From contig JAEYYX010000097.1 in the NCBI GenBank assembly GCA_023428245.1, positions 1 to 60,663 of the forward strand: a stretch of DNA of 60,663 nucleotides. The letters are read 5' to 3'. Below are positions 47,418 through 55,573 of this stretch, one piece after another (the first letter of the stretch is position 1; each line of letters starts with the position of its first letter). A program made the translations under genes and the position numbers. The notes under the pieces are model-generated. The model was not told where the DNA came from, made no database searches, and saw nothing but the letters and a program-made list of their open reading frames with translations. Source of the stretch: Pseudomonadota bacterium. Lineage in GTDB: Bacteria > Myxococcota_A > Polyangia > Polyangiales > Polyangiaceae.

Positions 47418-48904
47418 CCCGCCGCATTTCCGCCCCGAGTCCCATGTCACCTCTCGTCAAACACCAAAGCCTCGTGCGCCGCTCGTTCTTGAAGTCGATC
47501 GGCGCAGGCCTCCTCGGCTTCCCGCTGATCGACATGCTCGCTGACTCCGTCGCTCAGGCTGCGGGAGAAGCGCTGCCCCTCCGCTTCATCACCATGTACC
47601 ATCCGCATGGCGTCGCTGCAGAGCATTGGATGATGCGGCCTTCGGATACGGAGACGAACTTCGATCTCAAGTTCGAGAACTCGTCCCTGGCTCCTTTTGA
47701 CGACGCGGCAACCTACGGCAAGAGCTTCAAGGACAAGGTCCTCATCATCGAAGGCATCGAGCTGCTCTCGGGCGCCAATGGCCACGACACGGCCGCGACG
47801 ATCCTGACGGGGAGTCGAGTCGCCTCGAAGCCATCGAACGCCTCCCTCGACCAGGTCCTGGCGATCGACAAGAAGCTCGGTGCGTCGACAAAGCTCGCCT
47901 CGATCTCGCTCGCCGTCGGCTCTGACGGGAGCGAACCCGGAACCACCCTCTCCTACGGTGCCGGCGGCGCGCCACTGCCGAAGATCATCGATCCTGTCAA
48001 AGCCTTCGATCTGATGTTTGCAGGTTTCGTTCCGAGCGACGACCCGAACGCCGCAGCTCTTGCTGCGCGCCAGCGTGCCCTCGGCAAGAGCGTGATCGAC
48101 TTCGTCCAGGGCGACGTCTCCCGCCTCAAAAATCGCGTGGGTCCGCGCGAACAACAGAAGCTCGACCAGCACCTGACCTCGCTCCGGGAGCTCGAGAAGC
48201 AGTTCCAAGAGCAGACGGCGGGAGGTTCCTGCACGGTACCGACGAAACCAAACGCCTCGACCTTCCCGAGCATCAAACAGTACAACGGCGGCGAACCCTA
48301 CTTCGACGTTATCACTGACACCTTCATCGACCTCCTCGCCCAAGCCGTGGCCTGTGACGTGACACGCTTCGCCACCTTCTTCATGGCGGACCTCTCCTAT
48401 AACGGGAACCCGCTCGCCCTACCGGCGGACAACCACGGCGGCGTCGCACACACCTACTCGGGCTCTTCGGCAGGGAGCGACGGTCAACCTGTCGGAAATG
48501 GAGATCCGGCGAGCTGGCTGCCCCTCGCGAAGTTCAACCGCTACAGCTACACCAAGGTCGCTCGCTTGATGCAGAAGCTCGACGAGCTCGGTGTCCTCGA
48601 CAGCACACTGATTTACGCTTCGAGCGACATGGGCAACCCTGCCCTCCACAGCACGCGCAACGTCCCTACGGTCCTCGCAGGCGGCGCTGGCGGCAAGTTC
48701 CGGATGGGTCGAAGGCTCAAGATGCAAGCGGATTGCCCCACCCAAAGTCCCTGGTGCAACCCGGACCAGCCCGAGTTCCGCGCTTCGCCGAACAACAAAC
48801 TCCTGGTCTCCATTGCCCAAGCCTTCGGCGCCACGGACATCACTACCTTCGGCACCCAGCCGAACCAGAACTGGACGACTGGCGACATGGCCGAGCTGCT
48901 TTGA
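47414..48904 (+). CDS. DUF1552-family Tat-exported protein
   Basis: A 496-residue exported protein. It begins with a twin-arginine signal, RRSFLKSIGAGLLGFPLIDM, so it is likely folded, perhaps with a metal or cofactor, before export. The body has LRFITMYHPHGVAAEHW, IIEGIELLSGANGHDTA and FFMADLSYNGNPL, as in the DUF1552 family, which regularly follows DUF1592 proteins. It has a sulfatase-like general look (ADNHGGVAHTY, LIYASSDMGNP) but no clear catalytic cysteine motif. Coupled to the DUF1592 gene by ATGA; the two probably act together in the periplasm or at the outer membrane. Confidence 0.83.
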   Translation: MTRRISAPSPMSPLVKHQSLVRRSFLKSIGAGLLGFPLIDMLADSVAQAAGEALPLRFITMYHPHGVAAEHWMMRPSDTETNFDLKFENSSLAPFDDAATYGKSFKDKVLIIEGIELLSGANGHDTAATILTGSRVASKPSNASLDQVLAIDKKLGASTKLASISLAVGSDGSEPGTTLSYGAGGAPLPKIIDPVKAFDLMFAGFVPSDDPNAAALAARQRALGKSVIDFVQGDVSRLKNRVGPREQQKLDQHLTSLRELEKQFQEQTAGGSCTVPTKPNASTFPSIKQYNGGEPYFDVITDTFIDLLAQAVACDVTRFATFFMADLSYNGNPLALPADNHGGVAHTYSGSSAGSDGQPVGNGDPASWLPLAKFNRYSYTKVARLMQKLDELGVLDSTLIYASSDMGNPALHSTRNVPTVLAGGAGGKFRMGRRLKMQADCPTQSPWCNPDQPEFRASPNNKLLVSIAQAFGATDITTFGTQPNQNWTTGDMAELL

Positions 48905-48959
48905 GCCGCGCCTCTGCCGACTCGACAAAAGAAACTTCTGGGCTTTACGCTCTGTCTGA

Positions 48960-50897
48960 GTGGGAGCCCAGGAAAAGACGAAAACGCGGCCCGCACCGAA
49001 GCGCACGCTCCGTCTCGGCTGCGTCGCTCTGGCCGCGATCCTCACGGCCTTCGGCCTCTTGCGTCTCGAGTCCCAGGAGCTCGAGTCTCGACTCAAAGAG
49101 CGCTCGATCTCGATTTCCGCGCACCTGAGCGCCACGCTCGCGGGGCCCCTCGAGTCCCTCCACGCGGTCCGCTCCTTGCTCCAAACGCCCGGGCGGCCCG
49201 TCAGCGAAGCTGAGTTCAGCTACTTCTGCGAACAAGCGATCGAACGTCACCCGGAGATCACCTCCATCGCATGGTTCCCTTTCGTCCCAGGGGATGAGCG
49301 GGCGGAATTCGAGGCGCTCCTTCAGAAGAGTCACCCGAACTATCGCATCAAGAGCAATGGCGGCGAAACTAGCCCCGCCACCTTCCTTCACATTCCTCTC
49401 ACATACACGGCACCTCGCAACATCAAGGAGCTCGGCCTCGATCTCAGGGCCAACAAAGAAGAATCTGAGCGGGCCCGCGTTGCCCACGAGCAAGGGAAGG
49501 TAACGGCCAGCGACCGGAGTCAGCTTCGCGAGGAGGCGCGCGGAACCTACGGCGTCGTCACCTACGCGCCCGTCAAGAATTCGGACTGGGCACCTTCAGG
49601 CGGCGCGCCCCGCATCAGGGACGGCGTGGTCGCGCTCACCTTTCGGCTCCCCACGCTCATGGCCGAGGCCCTCGCTCAGAAGGACATGAGCGGATTGGCC
49701 TTGCGTCTCGTGGACCCCGCTGCTCTGGAAGAGAAGCGCGAGCTGATGAGCGTGGGCACGTTCCAAGCTGCCGCTCGAGCGCGCGCCACGGTTCCCTTCG
49801 CAGATCGCGTATATGAGCTCACGGTGGGGTCGTCTGAGCCAGCTGCGCCACTGCTCTCGCTCGGCGCGGCCCTGTTCGTCGCGATCGCAGGCCTCAGCTG
49901 GGTCTGGATCATCGAGCTCCGTGAGCGCGCAATGCGTCTGAGCGCGACCCTCGCGACGCTCGGGCAATACCGCCTCGAAGAACAGGTAGCGAGCGGTGGA
50001 ATGGGCGTAGTGTATAGGGCCCGCCACGCCCTCCTCAAGCGCCCAGCCGCGATCAAAATTGCTCATCCCGACCAGTCCGCGGCGCACTTCGAGCGCGAGG
50101 TGCGCCTCCACAGCACCCTGACCCATCCGAACACCGTGACAGTGTTCGACTTCGGTCGCGGCGAGGATGGGACCTTCTACGCGGCCATGGAGTACGTCGA
50201 CGGCTACGACCTTTCCCGCCTCGTCGAGCGCTTTGGACCGCTGCCCGCCGGGCGCGCTGCGCGTATTCTGCTTCAGGTCGCAGCGTCGCTCGAAGAAGCT
50301 CACGAGAAAGGGCTCGTCCATCGGGACGTGAAACCGAGCAACATCATGATCACCGAGCGCGGAGGCATCCGCGATTTCGTGAAGGTGCTCGACTTCGGCC
50401 TCGCCCGAGGCAGGACCGCCGACACAGGCTCGCTCCACAGTCTCTCGACCACGACGATCTTCGTGGGCACCCCTGGCTACATCGCGCCAGAGATCATTTC
50501 CGGCGCCAAGGCGACACCCGCCTCCGACATTTTCTCCCTCGGCTGTGTCGCGTTCTTCCTCGTCGCCGGGCGTGGTCCCTTCGACGATCCCGTGCAGCTC
50601 TCGAGCTTCTCGCGTGTGGTCTCCGGCACACCACACCCCTTCCCGAGCGATACGCCCAAGCCCTATCAGGACTTTGTCCTGCGCTGCCTTGAGAAGAAGC
50701 CCCACGATCGCCCGCTGCGCATGAGCGCAGTCGCCGGCGAGCTACGCGGGCTCATCCCCGTGCTCCCTCCCTGGACCCCGGAAGACACAGCCCGCTTCTG
50801 GCGCGAACACCCTCCCGAGCACCACAAGGCGGAAGCACCGGTCGCTTTCTCCATCGCGCTTCGCGCCCGCGATGCGCGCCCCGGAACTTCGGGTTAA
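48960..50897 (+). CDS. membrane Ser/Thr protein kinase with extracellular CHASE domain
   Basis: A 645-residue sensor kinase. It has one membrane helix at about residues 16-36 and an extracytoplasmic CHASE domain at about 45-270 with ITSIAWFPFVPGDERAEFEAL and GLDLRANKEESERARVA. A second helix follows at about 292-315. The cytoplasmic Hanks-type kinase occupies about 338-605. Kinase motifs are intact: VASGGMGVVYRA, the AIKIAHP lysine, HRDVKPSNIM, DFGLARGR and GYIAPEII. Most bacterial kinases carry the sensor after the kinase domain; here it comes first, as in histidine kinases. The start is a GTG at 48960 with no obvious ribosome-binding site. Its stop lies 6 bases before an IS element. Confidence 0.9.
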   Translation: MGAQEKTKTRPAPKRTLRLGCVALAAILTAFGLLRLESQELESRLKERSISISAHLSATLAGPLESLHAVRSLLQTPGRPVSEAEFSYFCEQAIERHPEITSIAWFPFVPGDERAEFEALLQKSHPNYRIKSNGGETSPATFLHIPLTYTAPRNIKELGLDLRANKEESERARVAHEQGKVTASDRSQLREEARGTYGVVTYAPVKNSDWAPSGGAPRIRDGVVALTFRLPTLMAEALAQKDMSGLALRLVDPAALEEKRELMSVGTFQAAARARATVPFADRVYELTVGSSEPAAPLLSLGAALFVAIAGLSWVWIIELRERAMRLSATLATLGQYRLEEQVASGGMGVVYRARHALLKRPAAIKIAHPDQSAAHFEREVRLHSTLTHPNTVTVFDFGRGEDGTFYAAMEYVDGYDLSRLVERFGPLPAGRAARILLQVAASLEEAHEKGLVHRDVKPSNIMITERGGIRDFVKVLDFGLARGRTADTGSLHSLSTTTIFVGTPGYIAPEIISGAKATPASDIFSLGCVAFFLVAGRGPFDDPVQLSSFSRVVSGTPHPFPSDTPKPYQDFVLRCLEKKPHDRPLRMSAVAGELRGLIPVLPPWTPEDTARFWREHPPEHHKAEAPVAFSIALRARDARPGTSG

Positions 50898-50903
50898 GAC
50901 CTA

Positions 50904-51777
50904 GAGCACGTTTCAAAAATGACGGACTCGGTAACTTCGCGAAAACCGATCACTTTTCGGCAAGGATCGACAGACGGAACCTCTGCTGATCTACCGAGTT
51001 AGTGAAACTCACAGATGCCCAATGGGCTCTCGCCGAACCGCTTTTGCCCGAGCCAAAGGCTGGCCCAGGTAAAAAGGGGCGCCCCCCGCAGCCGTTTCGT
51101 GAAGTCCTCAATGGCATTCTGTGGGTGCTTCGGACTGGAGCCCCTTGGCACGACCTGCCGAACCGATATCCTCCCTATCAGACGTGTTATCGCCGATTCC
51201 AGCAATGGACTGAAGATGGGACGTTCGAGCGATTACTCATCGCTTTGAGACGTGACCTCCGAGATCGAGGCGGAATCGAAGACGTGGAGGCATTCATCGA
51301 CGGGACGTATGTTCCTGCCAAAAAAGGGGGTCTGATGTCGGCGTCTGCCGCGCAGGCAAGGCAACCAAGATCATGGCAATTGCAGATCGTGATGGTCTTC
51401 CACTCGCTATCGCTATTGCTGGAGGAAACCGACACGACGTCGTTCTCACCGAGCGAACTCTCGATGCTGCGTTCGTCGATGAACTCCCCCCTCGACTGAT
51501 CGGTGACAAAGCTTGGGACAGTTCACCCCTCGCGCTGCGCCTCAAAGAAGAAAGAAACATCGAGCTCATCGCCCCTGTGAGATCCACAAGTGGTCGATGT
51601 CAGGATGGCAGGCCTCTTCGGCGCTACCGGCGTCGGTGGAAGGTCGAAAGACTCTTTGCTTGGCTGAAACGCTTCCGCCGCATCGCCACTCGCTGGGAAT
51701 ACAAGTCGTCGAACTTTCTAGGCTTCTTACGACTTGCCTGCGCCGTCATCATGCTTCGCCATTTTTGAAACGTGCCC
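50904..51777 (+). mobile_element. IS5-family insertion sequence (IS427-like)
   Basis: About 874 bp. The terminal inverted repeats are GAGCACGTTTCAAAAATGAC at the left end and, read inward from the right, GGGCACGTTTCAAAAATGGC (18 of 20 identical). CTAG occurs at both junctions (50901-50904 and 51777-51780), consistent with a target duplication of 2-4 bp; the exact boundary cannot be fixed because of the repeated bases. It carries a two-frame transposase whose stop codon lies inside the right inverted repeat, as is usual for this group. The near-identical ends suggest a recent or still functional copy. Confidence 0.88.
51002..51768 (+). CDS. IS5-family transposase made by -1 frameshifting
   Basis: A DDE transposase of about 255 residues in two overlapping frames. 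The first frame (51002-51499 if unshifted) starts MKLTDAQWALAEPLLPEP and carries AFIDGTYVPAKKG with the first catalytic aspartate. At AAAAAAGGGGG (51320-51330) a -1 shift leads into the second frame, giving GSDVGVCRAGKATKIMAIAD. This frame contains the second aspartate in LIGDKAWDS and the glutamate in RRWKVERLFAWLKRF. The shifted product has the full family layout, so the shift is probably programmed rather than a defect, but a mutation cannot be excluded. Confidence 0.82.
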
Positions 51778-53105
51778 TAGTAACCCGAAGACCAAGGCGG
51801 CTCGAAGCTATCCCTGATCTCGATGACATCGAGGGGGAAGGTAAGCTTGAAGGTGGTGCCGCGCTCGGGCACGCTCTGGACCTCTATTTGTCCCTTTGCT
51901 CGGGAAACAATGCCAAAAACGGCCGCGAGACCTACCCCCGAGTGGCCAGCTTTCGTCGAATAATAGGGCTCGAAGATGCGTGCTTGGGTGGACTCGGTCA
52001 TGCCCACGCCATTGTCGCTCACGGTAAGGACAAGACGATCGGCATCGACCATCACGCGAACCGTCAACTTTGGATCGCACCTCCCGCTCAGAGCGTCGCG
52101 AGCATTCATACACAGATTCATCACGAGCTGTTCGATCTCGACCTGGGTCAGGGCGAGCATGGCAGGCTCACTCGGGCACGAAAAAGAGAGCTCAATCTCC
52201 TTGCCGAGCACTGCACGAAGCGACGGCTCGAGACTTCGCAGGACCTGAGTTGCATTCACGCCAGAGGTCGGCTCTCGCTCGTTGTAGAAATCGCGAAGTT
52301 GACGAAGCAGCGTGTTGCCGTAGCGAAGCGCCTCTTTCAGGTCGTCCGCCGCCTGACGCAGGTCGGTCTCGTCTTCCAAGAGCTCCGCGCGCGCTCCCAC
52401 GATGGTCATGATGTTCGACAGATCGTGGATCACAACAAGGCCTAGCTTGGCCAGTGCCTGCATTTTCTGGTTCTGCGCTTCGAGCTGTTTTTGGGCAGCG
52501 ATCACGGCCTGGAGCTCGGCTCGCTCCGCCTGTTGGCCCAGGATCGTGAGCATGTCGGAGACCGCCGAAGCGAACCCCGCCTCTTTTTCTGTCCACGTGC
52601 GCGACGGGCCGATGTGTTCATGGCACACGACCCCAACGACCTGACCATTTCGATAGATGGGCGCGTCGAGCAGCGACGTGATGCCATTGTTCGTAAGGTA
52701 ATCCGCAAGCTCCCGAGTCTTTTCGTCGCAGTGCGCGTCGTGAGCCACAATGACTCGTCGCGAACGAATCGCCTGAAAGTAATGGGGGCAGCCGCGTCGG
52801 AGTAGTCGCGCACCGCTCGTGAACTCGTCGGTAGGCAAGTGGTAACTGAGAGCGCACTCGAGCACCTCAGCGTCTTCCGACAAAAACCACACCGAGACGC
52901 GCGCTACCTGGAGCGTCTGCGCGCTATGTTTACAAGCAATCCGGTACGCGCTTGTGCGCGCCTCCACGGTCTCATCGTAGAGCTGTGCAAGCTCGAGGCG
53001 CGCGGTCTCGAAGGCAATGCGAACCGAACGGTCCTCTGTGCGCTGTTCATGAGAGGGAGGAGGGAAGCCTATCCCGAGGGGCTGCGTGGCTAGAATCTCC
53101 ACCAT
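51777..53105 (-). CDS. GAF-domain histidine kinase, orphan
   Basis: A 442-residue soluble sensor kinase. A GAF domain lies at about residues 45-200 (VARVSVWFLSEDAEVLECAL, NGITSLLDAPIYRNGQVVGV). A coiled coil is followed by a phosphoacceptor helix with VIHDLSNIMTIVGARAE; the histidine is near 227. The ATPase domain has the N box NLCMNARDAL, the G1 box VSDNGVGM, the F box IFEPYYSTK and GVGLAAVFGI. No response regulator is nearby. I chose the ATG at 53105, 4 bases after the preceding stop. Its TAG stop lies within the CTAG repeated at the IS junction, so the insertion left the reading frame intact. Confidence 0.9.
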   Translation of the reverse strand: MVEILATQPLGIGFPPPSHEQRTEDRSVRIAFETARLELAQLYDETVEARTSAYRIACKHSAQTLQVARVSVWFLSEDAEVLECALSYHLPTDEFTSGARLLRRGCPHYFQAIRSRRVIVAHDAHCDEKTRELADYLTNNGITSLLDAPIYRNGQVVGVVCHEHIGPSRTWTEKEAGFASAVSDMLTILGQQAERAELQAVIAAQKQLEAQNQKMQALAKLGLVVIHDLSNIMTIVGARAELLEDETDLRQAADDLKEALRYGNTLLRQLRDFYNEREPTSGVNATQVLRSLEPSLRAVLGKEIELSFSCPSEPAMLALTQVEIEQLVMNLCMNARDALSGRCDPKLTVRVMVDADRLVLTVSDNGVGMTESTQARIFEPYYSTKAGHSGVGLAAVFGIVSRAKGQIEVQSVPERGTTFKLTFPLDVIEIRDSFEPPWSSGY

Positions 53106-53109
53106 CCTC

Positions 53110-53382
53110 TTATGTTCGCTCGATTTCCTCTGAAGCGCGAGCCCCTGTCGCTTCGAGCAGCTCGACCTCGAGACTGTCCGCGAGGCCAAGCCAATCCTTC
53201 CTCTCCAATGCCAACAGAAGAGCAGAGAAGACAGGAACGAGACGAGCAAGCTCATCGGGGCTCGCTCTACTGGCCAACCGGACAAGGAGATCCGGAAGCT
53301 CAACCGAGGCCGAAAGCGCATCTCCCGTGCGAAAGCGATCGGCAAGCGCGAAAAGACCCTGGGGAAGACTCGGCTCGATCAT
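53110..53382 (-). CDS. small uncharacterised protein (90 residues)
   Basis: The protein starts MIEPSLPQGLFALADRFRTG and is leucine-rich and probably helical (PDLLVRLASRASPDELARLV, FSALLLALERKDWLGLADSL). I do not recognise it. It is very likely a real gene: the start overlaps the stop of the Maf-type gene (ATGA) and the stop is 4 bases before the histidine kinase start. Its position suggests it works with one of them. Confidence 0.7.
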   Translation of the reverse strand: MIEPSLPQGLFALADRFRTGDALSASVELPDLLVRLASRASPDELARLVPVFSALLLALERKDWLGLADSLEVELLEATGARASEEIERT

Positions 53383-54677
53383 ACGTAGTACTCAGGATCT
53401 GGAGTCGTTCGCGCGATCAGGGCTCCTCGACTACTAGTCGCATGGAATACGACATGGGGCCGAGCGGAAATGTAGCGCTCGAGCTCGGTCAGATAGCCCG
53501 CGAAGTTCGGACTGCTGCGCACCTTCTCGCCCGTCGCGCTCTTCACCCAATGCTCGGCCCGGAGCAAATCCTGACCGAGCTCACCGCTCTCCCAGCCTGC
53601 GTGCGTCTTGCCTCCGACGAACGCGAAGTCAGCGCCGAACAAGCTGATCCGGCACGCGCCCATGAGAACGGCCAGGTCCAAAGCCGCGTGGAGCACACTA
53701 CCGCTCGACCAAAGGTTTCCCCGGGGCAACTCGGCGAGCAATGGCTCGTAGAGAGGCACCTTCGAGTAGGCGGTGAAGCGGGGGCCGCGCCAATTCGAAA
53801 TGATGTTCTTATCGGTGAGCGGAAAGTAGACGAGACTCGTCGACTCATTCTCGACTGGGCAGACCCGTTCAGCGGTCAGATAACGGTCCATCGTCACGGT
53901 GATGTGTGGATGAATGCCGGCTCGAACGAGGGTGCGATGGGCCGTGTCCACGGCGATGAGCAGAGGACGCTCATCACTTTCGCGCAAACGAGTCGCCAAG
54001 CGCTCCAGATGATCTTCGAGGGAAGGTCCCGAAGCGAACACGTAGGCAGTTTGGCCCGCCGAAGTGCCGAACAGCTCCGCGACGTCCCGATCTTGCACAA
54101 AAAGAGGGCGTGTATCGGCGATGCGCGAGAGGAGCTCGGGATCGTCCGGAGCGTGGCGGCTCGCGGCGTGGCGCGCGTTCAGCTCGAGCTGCAGCCGATC
54201 GCGAATCTTCCAAGCATCATCCTCCGCAAGAACGAGGTCAGGAGGATTCACAAACCAGGGCTCGCACAGCTCTTCGTCGTCACGAGCCAAGGAGAGCCGA
54301 GTCCTTTCATCAGTGAGCCACTCGCTCTGATCGACAAACGAGAGCAGCGACACGAAGAGGGCCGCGTTCAAGATCTTGACCGAGACGCGCTCTCGCTCAG
54401 GCGAGGAGAGAAGAACGCGCGGGAGCGCTCCGAGACCGACGCCGTAGACACAGGCCGAGGGAGCATCGCCGAACTGCGACGCCTGAAGGCTCGCTTCTTT
54501 CCAAGGGTCATGACGAGAGCTGAGCTGGACTCCCTCCAGAGCCAACGTCCCGTGAAGCCCTTCGACCCATGTCAGCTCGGGAGCAGAGCTTTTCGCTGCC
54601 TCGAGCTGCGAACGGAGCTCGGGCCATCTCCGGCCGATCTGGCTTAGCTGCGAAGCGAGAAGTTCAACGTCAACCAC
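53379..54677 (-). CDS. DUF115/Maf-type protein (motility accessory factor-like)
   Basis: A 432-residue protein with the Maf/DUF115 core in its middle. The stretch AYVFASGPSLEDHLERLA at about residue 210 supplies the nucleotide-sugar-like loop, followed by LIAVDTAHRTLVRAGIHPH, then ITVTMDRYLTAERV. Further on, LFGADFAFVGGKTHA fits the family. Maf proteins transfer sialic-acid-like sugars to flagellins; no flagellar gene is present here, so it may modify another surface protein or glycan. I chose the GTG at 54677, 38 bases past the upstream stop. Coupled to the small gene by an ATGA overlap. Confidence 0.75.
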   Translation of the reverse strand: MVDVELLASQLSQIGRRWPELRSQLEAAKSSAPELTWVEGLHGTLALEGVQLSSRHDPWKEASLQASQFGDAPSACVYGVGLGALPRVLLSSPERERVSVKILNAALFVSLLSFVDQSEWLTDERTRLSLARDDEELCEPWFVNPPDLVLAEDDAWKIRDRLQLELNARHAASRHAPDDPELLSRIADTRPLFVQDRDVAELFGTSAGQTAYVFASGPSLEDHLERLATRLRESDERPLLIAVDTAHRTLVRAGIHPHITVTMDRYLTAERVCPVENESTSLVYFPLTDKNIISNWRGPRFTAYSKVPLYEPLLAELPRGNLWSSGSVLHAALDLAVLMGACRISLFGADFAFVGGKTHAGWESGELGQDLLRAEHWVKSATGEKVRSSPNFAGYLTELERYISARPHVVFHATSSRGALIARTTPDPEYYV

Positions 54678-54715
54678 GCCTTGCCCAGTATACGCCCCTC
54701 TTCGACGAGGCCGAT

Positions 54716-55573
54716 CTATTTTTCCGGGAGCAAACCGAGCGCCGCGCCGTGCACCCAACCCTCGCGCCCCGAAGCATCATATTTCACTCGATACCAATCG
54801 CCCATGCGGCCGGTGACGGTCAATCTTGCTCCCGCCAGCACACGTGTGCGCACTTTGGACTCTCCATTCGGCTCCTCACGCACGAGAGCCGAGCGCCAAA
54901 GAACCGTGGCTGTGCCGCTGGCCAGGGTGATCGTCTCCGCTTCAGATGCCGCGATTTCCGGCGTCTTGAACAAGACCTTGTAAAAGACGGTGTAGCTCGC
55001 GTGGGGCGCAGAGGTCGTATCGAGAGCGATCCCCGTCAGACGTTTCTCCGCACAGAGCAAGAGCTCCTGGGCCACGAGCTTCGGCAAGTTGGTCGAGCGG
55101 CCACTCTCAAGCTTCGCGATCTTCCGTTCAACAAAGGAAATCTCGACGCCGAGCGACAGAGTCCCGAACACGCCCTGTGCGACGGGACATTCGACAAGGG
55201 TGAGGAGTGGACCGTGCAGGAGAGCGTCAAAGTCGACGCCCTGGCAGTCGGATTGGGCCTTTCCTGTCTGGTCTCGACAGCTCGTCACCACGGGCTCGGA
55301 GATCTCGAGGAGGTCTTTGGCGCTGATCTCTGTTGCCTCGGTCACCGCCGCCTGAACCGGGCCGGACGATTCTTGTTCCGCTCGCGCCGAACCATCACTG
55401 ATCGGCGGCTCCGGCACGAGGCTGATCCCGACGATCCAAGGCCAGGCCACGCCGAGCGCAAGGCCGATACCGGCCACGATCAGGGTGCGGGAGAGCGACC
55501 CCCGCGTGTCCTCGACGGTGACGCGGGGTTTCTTTCGGGGCCGGTGTTTCTCCTTTCCCGAAGGAGACTTCAT
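54716..55573 (-). CDS. membrane-anchored protein with C-terminal SH3-type domain
   Basis: A 285-residue protein. A basic N terminus (MKSPSGKEKHRPRKKPR) is followed by one membrane helix (LSRTLIVAGIGLALGVAWPWIVG, about residues 28-50). The middle part has several cysteines and contains VAQELLLCAEKRLTGIAL. The C terminus is an SH3-type (SH3b) domain, with VREEPNGESKVRTRVLAGARL and WYRVKYDASGREGWVHGAAL. Such domains often bind peptidoglycan or proteins in the periplasm. The start overlaps the stop of the DNA methylase gene (ATGA), so the two are coupled. Confidence 0.78.
   Translation of the reverse strand: MKSPSGKEKHRPRKKPRVTVEDTRGSLSRTLIVAGIGLALGVAWPWIVGISLVPEPPISDGSARAEQESSGPVQAAVTEATEISAKDLLEISEPVVTSCRDQTGKAQSDCQGVDFDALLHGPLLTLVECPVAQGVFGTLSLGVEISFVERKIAKLESGRSTNLPKLVAQELLLCAEKRLTGIALDTTSAPHASYTVFYKVLFKTPEIAASEAETITLASGTATVLWRSALVREEPNGESKVRTRVLAGARLTVTGRMGDWYRVKYDASGREGWVHGAALGLLPEK

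Larger units (their letters stand above)
50887..51790. other. inverted repeat split by the IS insertion
   Basis: The arms CTTCGGGTTA (50887-50896) and TAACCCGAAG (51781-51790) are perfect inverted repeats that now flank the IS. Removing the IS and one CTAG copy brings them together around an 8-nt loop. The left arm includes the kinase stop codon, and the right arm lies in the last codons of the convergent histidine kinase gene. The ancestral structure was probably a hairpin, possibly a bidirectional terminator, shared by both gene ends. Confidence 0.7.

Noticed and set aside
53106..53345. N-terminal extension of the histidine kinase frame
   Set aside because: It would overlap the small coupled gene at 53110-53382; the ATG at 53105 follows that gene directly.
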